Under the pieces are notes generated by a model that saw only the letters and a program-made list of their open reading frames with translations, was not told the origin of the DNA and made no database searches. The position numbers and the translations under genes are program-made. From CAYSRC01 sp964433495 (GTDB lineage Bacteria; Bacillota; Clostridia; Oscillospirales; Ruminococcaceae): a DNA stretch of 19,639 nt. Within the stretch, counting starts at the first letter, position 1; the number at the start of each line of letters is the position of its first letter. Shown here one piece after another: positions 7,621 through 12,748 of this stretch. Location of the stretch: positions 1 through 19,639 of the forward strand of contig CAYSRC010000044.1 of the NCBI GenBank assembly GCA_964433495.1, written 5' to 3'.

Positions 7621-8904
7621 TTAAAAATCCTGCCCTGCTGTCTTCCCGAGTGCGGCCGCAAGCCGCGCGGGGTCGAGCTCGACAGGCGTTTCATCCTTTG
7701 CGGTCATGCTGCGCAGCACCGCGCGGCCCCGGTCGATCTCGTCGTCGCCCAGCACAAGGGTGTTCTGCGCGCGCAGCTTGTCCGCGAACTTCATCTGCGC
7801 CTTGAGACTGCGGCCGTTTATGTCGTACTGCGCCGCGACGCCAAGGGACGTCAGCGCGAAGACGAGCCTTTTCGCCTCGGCCGCGGCCCGCTCGCCGACG
7901 CTTGCGACGAACACCGCGGGCCCCGGGGACTCGGGGATCCCGATGCCCTCGCTCTCGAGCACCGACAGCAGCCGTTCGATGCCCATCCCGAAGCCTATCG
8001 CGGGCACGGGCTGCGCGCCGAGGATCTCGGTGAGGCCGTCGTACCGCCCGCCGCCGCACACGGTGCCCTGCGAGCCCGCCGCCTCGTGCACGAACTCGAA
8101 CACCGTGCGCGAGTAGTAGTCGAGGCCGCGCACGATGCGCGGGTTGACGGTATAGCGTATGCCCGCCTCGTCGAGCATGGCCTTAAGAGCCTCAAAATGC
8201 TCCCGGCAGTCGTCGCACAGATAGTCGAGCGCGCTCGGCGCGCCCTGCGCTATCGCCGCGCAGACGGGGCTTTTGCAGTCGATGATCCTCATGGGGTTGC
8301 GCTCGAGACGCTCGCGGCAGGTGTCGCACAGCTCGTCCCTGCGCGCGTCAAAATAGTTGTACAGCGCCTCGCGGTAGGCGGGGCGGCAGCTTTTGCAGCC
8401 GATCGAATTTATCTCGAGCCGCACGTTTTTAATCCCGAGCTCGCCGAGGACGGCCGCCGCGACGCGGACGGCCTCGCAGTCGGCGTCGGGGCGCTCGCAG
8501 CCGTACAGCTCGATGCCGAGCTGGTGGAACTCGCGCAGCCTGCCCGACTGGGGCTTTTCATACCGAAAGCAGGACATGAGGTAGTAGCTTCGCACGGGCA
8601 GCGGGCCCGCGAGGACCCCGTTTTGGATGAGCGCCCGCGCCACCCCCGCGGTGCCCTCGGGCCGCAGCGTGATCGAGCGCCCGCCCTTGTCGGTCATGGT
8701 GTACATCTCTTTGCCGACGACGTCGGTGGTGTCGCCGACCCCGCGCGCGAACAGCTCGGTGTGCTCAAAGGTGGGTACGCGGATCTCGCGGTAGCCGAAG
8801 CGGCGGCATATCTCATGCAGACGGCGCTCGACGTATTGCAGGCGGTAGCTTTGGTCGGGCAGCACGTCCTGCGTGCCGCGCGGCGCGTTTGTAATAAGAG
8901 CCAT
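7621..8904 (-). CDS. hisS: Histidyl-tRNA synthetase
   Basis: This class II synthetase of 427 residues charges tRNA-His. The N-terminus APRGTQDVLP (7-16) is diagnostic for HisRS. Motif 1 surrounds FGYREIRVPTFEHTELF (36-52), RPEGTAG (81-87) binds ATP and histidine, LDYYSRTVFEF is the histidine-A loop, and GFGMGIERL is motif 3. The C-terminal anticodon domain is present. I chose the ATG at 8904 (MALITNAP). An in-frame extension of 18 residues upstream would run through a terminator-like hairpin, and GAAAGG lies about 12 bases before 8904. No T-box sequence was seen in the 212-base gap to mgsA. Confidence 0.95.
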   Translation of the reverse strand: MALITNAPRGTQDVLPDQSYRLQYVERRLHEICRRFGYREIRVPTFEHTELFARGVGDTTDVVGKEMYTMTDKGGRSITLRPEGTAGVARALIQNGVLAGPLPVRSYYLMSCFRYEKPQSGRLREFHQLGIELYGCERPDADCEAVRVAAAVLGELGIKNVRLEINSIGCKSCRPAYREALYNYFDARRDELCDTCRERLERNPMRIIDCKSPVCAAIAQGAPSALDYLCDDCREHFEALKAMLDEAGIRYTVNPRIVRGLDYYSRTVFEFVHEAAGSQGTVCGGGRYDGLTEILGAQPVPAIGFGMGIERLLSVLESEGIGIPESPGPAVFVASVGERAAAEAKRLVFALTSLGVAAQYDINGRSLKAQMKFADKLRAQNTLVLGDDEIDRGRAVLRSMTAKDETPVELDPARLAAALGKTAGQDF

Positions 8905-8926
8905 GATACAGATATTCCTTTCAGTC

Positions 8927-8952
8927 AAAAAGCTCCCGTTTAGGGGAGCTTT
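8927..8952 (-). terminator. Terminator-like hairpin in the hisS leader
   Basis: On the minus strand AAAGCTCCC, a six-base loop and GGGAGCTTTTT form a nine-pair stem (8929-8937 with 8944-8952) running into five T residues. It sits only 22 bases before the hisS start, so any transcript from upstream must read through it. It resembles the CTCCC/GGGAG end of the intergenic repeats. It could be the mgsA terminator with weak read-through, or a hairpin at the very 5' end of a hisS transcript. Confidence 0.55.
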
Positions 8953-9116
8953 AGGCATAGTACATTAAAACCCGCCCGAAATTTTGGGTTTTGGCCTGAA
9001 AATACGGCGGGGCTTTCGGGCGCAAAGGCCGCCCGGAAAGCCCAAAGGCGCGAAGTCTGTGCGCCCGTTTTAAACGGGGGAACGCCCCTTCTCGGAATGT
9101 CCGTGCCCCGCCGGCC
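8953..9116 (-). other. mgsA-hisS gap with strong hairpin
   Basis: A 12-pair stem with one bulge (9010-9021 with 9031-9043, GGGCTTTC-GGGC) and a small CCCGTT/AACGGG hairpin near 9063-9078 lie just after mgsA. On the minus strand the larger stem is followed only by a weak TATTTT, so it may protect or end the mgsA transcript. A weak TACTAT near 8956-8961 could be a -10 box for hisS, but no -35 is convincing. Confidence 0.4.
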
Positions 9117-9524
9117 CTACAGACTTTTGGGGTTGACGATGTTTCTCCAATCGAGGTCGCCGCGCTCGAGCCCGTGTATAAGAACCTCGCCGGTGGCGAT
9201 GTTTGTCGCGACGGGGATGTTGTGCACGTCGCACAGCCGCAGCAGGTTGAACTCGTTGGGCTCGGCCTCCTTGGCGGTGATGGGGTCGCGGAACATGAGC
9301 AGAAGGTCTATCTCGTTGCACGCGATGTGCGAGCCTATCTGCTGGTCGCCGCCCTGCGCGCCCGACAGAAAGCGGATAATCGGGAGGCCGGTGGCTTCGG
9401 CGACAAGCTTTCCCGTGGTACCGGTGGCGTACAGGTTGTGCTGAGACAGTATACCGCAATAGGCGATACAAAACTGAACCATAAGTTCTTTTTTGGAGTC
9501 GTGCGCCAACAGAGCAATGTTCAT
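9117..9524 (-). CDS. mgsA: Methylglyoxal synthase family protein
   Basis: The 135-residue product matches methylglyoxal synthase, which turns dihydroxyacetone phosphate into methylglyoxal and phosphate as a glycolytic bypass. MNIALLAHD at 1-9 and YATGTTG at 32-38 are the phosphate-binding start. SGAQGGDQQIG at 54-64 carries the catalytic Asp (D60, equivalent to D71 of the E. coli enzyme), and FRDP at 78-81 holds the Asp equivalent to D91. PVATNIAT is at 104-111. Against remembered E. coli and Bacillus sequences, the positions usually His98 and Asp101 are Ala87 and Asn90 here, so activity may differ. The ATG at 9524 is preceded by AAAGGGAAG. It starts 28 bases after the MinD-like gene ends, so the two are probably co-transcribed. 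Confidence 0.9.
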   Translation of the reverse strand: MNIALLAHDSKKELMVQFCIAYCGILSQHNLYATGTTGKLVAEATGLPIIRFLSGAQGGDQQIGSHIACNEIDLLLMFRDPITAKEAEPNEFNLLRLCDVHNIPVATNIATGEVLIHGLERGDLDWRNIVNPKSL

Positions 9525-9552
9525 TTTTCTGACTTCCCTTTCTTTATTTTCG

Positions 9553-10281
9553 CTACTTCACTGCGGGAGGTATGTCCGCGCCTTCCATGCGTGCGGCGAT
9601 ATTTTTGAAAATCTTTATCTCGGCGGTCTTTTCGGGCAGCTTTTTGCCCGAGGCGGAACAGACGGCGACGAGGTCGCTCTCGGGGATGACGCCGATGAGC
9701 TGCGCCCCGATGTTGTCAATGCAGTAGTCGAGGTGCGGCACCGTTTTGCCCATGCGCGAGGGGACGACACGGCTGATGACAAGGCGTATGTCGGGCACGC
9801 TCATGTCGCACAGCTGCTCGTAGAGGATGCGCCCGTCGCGCACGCCGACGGGGTCGGCGGAGGCGAAGAGCAGGGTGTTCATCGCGAGGGTGGACGCCGC
9901 GACGGCCGCGGGGCACATCGACGAGGTGTCGACGATGACGCGGTCGAACTTGTCGATTAGGACGGTACACAGCTTTAAAAACATGTTGGGGTCGATCTCG
10001 TCCGCGCGGTAGGGCGCACACAGCACAAACACCCCCGAGCGGGGGGAGGGCGCCTTGATGATGGCGCTCTCGACCGAACACCTTCCCGCGAAGATGTCGT
10101 GCAGGTCGTACACGGCGCTGCCGAACACGCCGCTTGCTATGTCAAGGCTTCGCAGCCTGCTGTCGAGCTCGACGATAAGGGTGCTTTTGCCGCCCTGCGA
10201 GAGGGCGTCGGCGAGAAAGACGCACGACGTCGTCTTGCCGATGCCGTCGCGGGCCGACGTCGCCATAGTGACAATGCCCAT
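9553..10281 (-). CDS. MinD/ParA-family ATPase with altered Walker A
   Basis: The 242-residue protein has the fold order of MinD. The P-loop is at 9-18 (SARDGIGKTT), Walker A' is LIVELDSRLRSLD (35-47) and Walker B is RVIVD (114-118). MinD enzymes cycle on the membrane and place the division site. Two departures are visible. The signature lysine of KGGVGKTT is Arg11 with Asp12 beside it, and the usual DSPAG after Walker B is DTSSMC. The C-terminus has a basic helical patch (KIFKNIAARM, 223-232) but then a non-amphipathic tail, so membrane binding is uncertain. No minC, minE or mre gene is beside it. It may be a MinD descendant with another role, so I give no symbol. The ATG at 10281 follows AAGAGGT. 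Confidence 0.75.
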   Translation of the reverse strand: MGIVTMATSARDGIGKTTSCVFLADALSQGGKSTLIVELDSRLRSLDIASGVFGSAVYDLHDIFAGRCSVESAIIKAPSPRSGVFVLCAPYRADEIDPNMFLKLCTVLIDKFDRVIVDTSSMCPAAVAASTLAMNTLLFASADPVGVRDGRILYEQLCDMSVPDIRLVISRVVPSRMGKTVPHLDYCIDNIGAQLIGVIPESDLVAVCSASGKKLPEKTAEIKIFKNIAARMEGADIPPAVK

Positions 10282-10510
10282 GTCTGTTTTTACCTCTTAC
10301 AAGTTGAAAAACGCGCGGCGGACGGGATGCTTTGCCGCCTGCGAAGCGTTTGCCGTTATTTTTAGGCGAAAGGGCAGAGAAAAACGCCCTTAAGCCGGTT
10401 TGAGCGAGCTTGACGAAAGCTTCGCCTGCTCGGGCGCGAAAGCCGAAGCGGATAAGCTTCCACTATCATTTTACCACAAAACGGACGAACAGTACAGCTT
10501 TTTTGTGCTT
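10282..10510 (-). promoter_or_regulatory. Long structured leader of the MinD-like gene
   Basis: The region between the promoter and the start codon is about 225 bases and looks structured. Hairpins are GCGA(a)GCTT/AAGCTCGC, AAGGGC/GCCCTT, and near the gene GGCGG/CCGCC extended by CGC/GCG across a bulge (10314-10321 with 10335-10343). The last is followed on the minus strand by CGTTTTT, which resembles an attenuator just before the ribosome binding site. I recognise no known riboswitch class. A 35-codon open frame crosses part of it but has no good ribosome binding site. Confidence 0.4.
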
Positions 10511-10541
10511 ATTATATGTAAAATCGCGATTAAAATGTCAA
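10511..10541 (-). promoter_or_regulatory. Sigma-A-type promoter for MinD-like gene and mgsA
   Basis: On the minus strand a perfect TTGACA (10541-10536) is followed by a perfect TATAAT (10516-10511). The spacer is 19 bases, two longer than ideal. It lies just past the maf stop in the only AT-rich patch nearby. A second candidate, TGGTAAAAT, an extended -10 type, lies at 10476-10468. Confidence 0.6.
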
Positions 10542-10564
10542 AGAAGTTGGCGCAGACGCACAAG

Positions 10565-11131
10565 TCAGCGGCTTATCACCCCGGCGGAGGCGAGCAGGCG
10601 GCAGAGCCGTGAAACGGGAAGCCCCATGACGTTGAAGTAATCGCCCCGGATCTCCTTTACAAACCGCGCGGCGCCGCCCTGTATGCCGTAGCCGCCCGCC
10701 TTGTCATAAGGCTCGTCGGTGGCGATATAGCGCTCGATCTCCGAATCGGTGAGCGCAAAGAACTCGACCTCGGTCTCGCATACAAAACCCTGCTCGGTGT
10801 CGGGCGTCGCGAGAAACACCCCGGTGAACACGCTGTGGGTCGCGCCCGAGAGCAGGCGCAGCATCTCGCGGGCCTCGTCCCGGGAGCGGGGCTTGCCGAG
10901 CACCCGCCCGCCCGCACTCACCGCCGTGTCGCATCCGACAACGGCGGCGTCCGCGTTGCGGGCGCGGACGTCGAGGCACTTGAGCCTCGCGAGCGCACGG
11001 CACAGCTCGGCCGCGGAGTCGCAGACGACGACGCTCTCGTCGACATCCGAGGTGATCGAGATAAAGTCGTCGGTGATGAGGGAAAAGAGCGCCCGTCTGC
11101 GGGGGCTCTCAGAGGCGAGAATTAACTTCAT
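10565..11131 (-). CDS. maf: Maf-family nucleoside triphosphate pyrophosphatase
   Basis: The 188-residue cytoplasmic enzyme would hydrolyse non-canonical or excess dTTP/UTP-type nucleotides to the monophosphate; in Bacillus, Maf also affects septation. Visible marks are LASESPRR at 5-12 (the S-x-RR substrate motif), the catalytic-base region VGCDT at 65-69, GKP at 79-81, HSVFTGV at 99-105, KAGGYGIQG at 144-152 and GDYFNVMGLP at 163-172. The length is normal. The ATG at 11131 has AGGAGGT nine bases upstream, and that site overlaps the stop of the preceding small membrane gene. In many Clostridia mre and min genes follow maf; here a promoter and the MinD-like gene follow directly. Confidence 0.93.
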   Translation of the reverse strand: MKLILASESPRRRALFSLITDDFISITSDVDESVVVCDSAAELCRALARLKCLDVRARNADAAVVGCDTAVSAGGRVLGKPRSRDEAREMLRLLSGATHSVFTGVFLATPDTEQGFVCETEVEFFALTDSEIERYIATDEPYDKAGGYGIQGGAARFVKEIRGDYFNVMGLPVSRLCRLLASAGVISR

Positions 11132-11138
11132 TGCTCGA

Positions 11139-11399
11139 CTACCTCCTCTTTTTGCGGTAGTAGAGCCACAGCGCGAGGCCGATGGTGATGATGTGCGCGA
11201 CCGTCAGCTCGAACGAAAAGCCGAACCAAACCTTCAGCACGCTGAGGTCGAGCAGCGCGGGGTCGCCCGCGCCGAAACCGATCGTCGTGCCGAAGGCCAA
11301 AAAAGACAGCCATCGGACGCTGTGGCCGAGCGCGGCCAAAAGGCTGCCGATCACAATGCCTGAAATGACATAAAATGCAAATAAAAAGTTTTTCTTCAT
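11139..11399 (-). CDS. Small membrane protein, DUF4321-like
   Basis: The 86-residue protein has a basic start (MKKNF), a membrane segment at about 6-23 with a short second hydrophobic stretch, and a last membrane segment at about 61-80 ending in YYRKKRR. Position and shape match the uncharacterised DUF4321 proteins that often sit directly before maf in Clostridia; this is from memory of gene order. It ends seven bases before the maf ATG, so the pair is one transcript. I chose the ATG at 11399; a TTG two codons earlier also exists and the ribosome binding site is weak for both. Function is unknown. Confidence 0.7.
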   Translation of the reverse strand: MKKNFLFAFYVISGIVIGSLLAALGHSVRWLSFLAFGTTIGFGAGDPALLDLSVLKVWFGFSFELTVAHIITIGLALWLYYRKKRR

Positions 11400-11465
11400 C
11401 GTCAAGGGGTATCCTGCGGTTGTTTATGGGTTATGGGTATGGAAAAATGCTTTAAAGGCGCCGAC

Positions 11466-11520
11466 GCCCTCCCTGTGTAAGGGGGCCTCAAGGGCCCGCG
11501 ACCTGAGGGATGGGTGTAGG
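11466..11520 (+). repeat. Repeat fragment with GGGCCCG-GATGGGTG block
   Basis: CTCCCTGTGTAAGGGGG resembles the terminal hairpin of the large repeats. It is followed by AAGGGCCCG, then GAGGGATGGGTGTAGG. The same order occurs right after copy D (12001-12040: AAGGGCCCG, GAGAGATGGGTGCAGG). No left half is present. Confidence 0.55.
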
Positions 11521-11542
11521 TGAAAGCCTTAGGGCCCGGAAA

Positions 11543-11588
11543 CCTTCCCCCTCGGGGGAAGGGGGACCGTCCCGCGGTGGATGAGGGG
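11543..11588 (-). repeat. Repeat fragment, inverted orientation
   Basis: Read on the minus strand this is CCCCTCATCCACCGCGGGACGG followed after a few bases by a CTTCCCCC/GGGGGAAG hairpin. It mirrors the fragment at 11643-11697, with which it shares the CCCCTCAT start and the CTTCCCCC end but a different middle. Confidence 0.5.
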
Positions 11589-11642
11589 TGAAGGGAGCCG
11601 TTATTTTGGACGGGGATGAAGTCAAGCGCGGAGGCTCAGCTA

Positions 11643-11697
11643 CCCCCTCATCAGTCAGCTGCGCTGACAGCTTCCCCCCACGGGGGAAGCTTAAGGG
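11643..11697 (+). repeat. Repeat fragment with GTCAGC/GCTGAC hairpin
   Basis: CCCCTCATCA is followed by a GTCAGC-tgc-GCTGAC hairpin and a GCTTCCCCC/GGGGGAAGC hairpin, then TTAAGGGC. This is the short right-end type of the family: a CTC-GTC hairpin directly followed by the terminal hairpin. Confidence 0.6.
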
Positions 11698-11743
11698 CAG
11701 GCCACCCGAGGGGAATGTTTAAGCGTTAGGGTCTGCTGATCCA

Positions 11744-12013
11744 AGCTCCCCCCTTATGTAAAGGAGGGGAGGGCCGCGGAGCGGCGGGGGGATTGCAAGC
11801 AGCGAGCAGGGATTGCGACAGAAAGTTTTTTCAAGCGGCAAGACTTTCTCAGACAATCCCTCAGTCACTTCGTGACACGGCTCGCATATTCCCGCGAGTT
11901 GTGTCGGCCGTCGTACCGATTACGACGCGCATCTACCCGCGCGGAGTGTCGGGCTATCGTTCCGATTAAGCCCGACCGGCCGACTCTCCCTTTACACAAG
12001 GGAGCCTAAAGGG
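11744..12013 (+). repeat. Modular MITE-like repeat, copy D (intermediate form)
   Basis: The left end has CTCCCCCCTT/AAAGGAGGGGAG facing arms, then GGGCCGCGGAGCGGCG and GGGATTG. An inner AGAAAGT/ACTTTCT pair and CAATCCCTC follow, then a GTCAC-ttc-GTGAC hairpin. The CACGGCTCGCATATTCCCGC block leads into a core bounded by GTCGGCCG (11903-11910) and CGGCCGAC (11977-11984). Inside the core are CGTACCGATTA and CGTTCCGATTA hairpins, the second with an eight-pair stem (11948-11955 with 11969-11976). It ends in CTCCCTT/AAGGGAG. It lacks the two extra hairpins of copy B. Confidence 0.7.
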
Positions 12014-12157
12014 CCCGGAATCCGAGAGATGGGTGCAGGCTTAAGGACTTGCTGTATCCCAAGCCCCCCTTACACAGGGGAGGCTTAAGGGCACAATCCG
12101 TCCGTCAGCCGGCGCTGGCACGTCCTCCAATCGCCCGAACACAGGGGAAGCCCGGCC
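12014..12157 (+). repeat. Repeat-derived tail between copy D and dut
   Basis: It contains the CCCGGAATCCGAGAGATGGG block, another CCCCCCTTACACAGGGGAGG terminal hairpin (12064-12083), and ACAATCC with a GTCAGCC/GGCGCTGGCA hairpin that resembles a decayed right half. No gene and no clear dut terminator are visible. Confidence 0.5.
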
Positions 12158-12598
12158 CTATCTTATCCCGGTTGAGCCGAAGCCGCCCTCGCCCCGCTCG
12201 GAGCCCGAGAGCTCGTCGCACTCGACAATCTCGGGGCACTCGACCGGCAGAACGGCGAGCTGGGCGATTCGGTCGCCGTTTTGCACCGTGAAATCGTCCT
12301 CGCCGTGGTTGATGAGCCCGACGTGAATTTCGCCGCGGTAGTCGCTGTCGATGACGCCCACCGAGTTGGACAGGCTGACGCCGTGCTTCACGCCGAAGCC
12401 GCTGCGCGAAAAGAGCAGCGCGACATAGCGCTCGCAGGGCAGCTCGATCGCTATCCCCGTGGGGATGAGGGCGCGCCCGCCCGGCTTTATCACGACGGGC
12501 CGCTCGCACAGCGCGCACAGGTCGTACGCCGCGGCGCCGACGCTCGCCCGCTTGGGGAGGGCCGCGCCGTCCCTCAGTTTTTTTACCTTAAGCTGCAT
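12158..12598 (-). CDS. dut: Deoxyuridine triphosphatase
   Basis: The 146-residue trimer-forming dUTPase hydrolyses dUTP to dUMP, keeping uracil out of DNA and feeding dTMP synthesis. All five motifs are visible: AAYDLCA (23-29), SRSGFGVKHGV (64-74), GVIDSDYRGE (81-90, catalytic Asp and Tyr), NGDRIAQL (107-114) and the P-loop-like RGEGGFGSTG (135-144). Length is typical. The ATG at 12598 follows GAGGA at eight bases. It lies 150 bases after the ZapA-like gene on the same strand; neither a promoter nor a terminator is clear in that gap. Confidence 0.95.
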   Translation of the reverse strand: MQLKVKKLRDGAALPKRASVGAAAYDLCALCERPVVIKPGGRALIPTGIAIELPCERYVALLFSRSGFGVKHGVSLSNSVGVIDSDYRGEIHVGLINHGEDDFTVQNGDRIAQLAVLPVECPEIVECDELSGSERGEGGFGSTGIR

Positions 12599-12748
12599 AG
12601 GGGGTGTCCTCTTTTAACGGGTCGTGCGGGACGAACCGCCCCGCCGTTTTGATCTCGCCGTTCGGCCTTGCGGCACGCGCGTTGCCCCGCCGCCCGGGCT
12701 TTTTTGATGCTGTCCCCCGGCGGGAGGCGGTTTTTAACGCAAAATCGC
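12599..12748. other. Gap between ZapA-like gene and dut
   Basis: The 150 bases are very GC-rich with a CCCGCCG/CGGCGGG pair around a long loop. T runs occur on the plus strand inside or beside it, but none sits after a proper stem on the minus strand. I cannot call a terminator or promoter here. Confidence 0.4.

Noticed and set aside
7108..8943. Open frame of 611 codons on the plus strand across hisS and part of aspS
   Set aside because: It is a shadow of two well-recognised synthetases, with no promoter, binding site or known motif.
8953..9116. Possible T-box leader upstream of hisS
   Set aside because: The gap length would fit, but the conserved GGTGG-ACCGCG type T-box sequence is absent on the minus strand, and the visible hairpins lack an antiterminator partner.
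10362..10470. 35-codon open frame on the minus strand in the leader of the MinD-like gene, Arg-rich
   Set aside because: It starts MIVEAYPLRL but has no proper ribosome binding site, and its start overlaps a possible extended -10 box. A leader peptide cannot be supported.
11903..11984. tRNA gene in the cloverleaf-like core
   Set aside because: The outer stem is eight pairs, there is no proper five-pair anticodon arm with a seven-base loop, no GTTCRA T-loop in the right place and no CCA position, so it is only cloverleaf-like.
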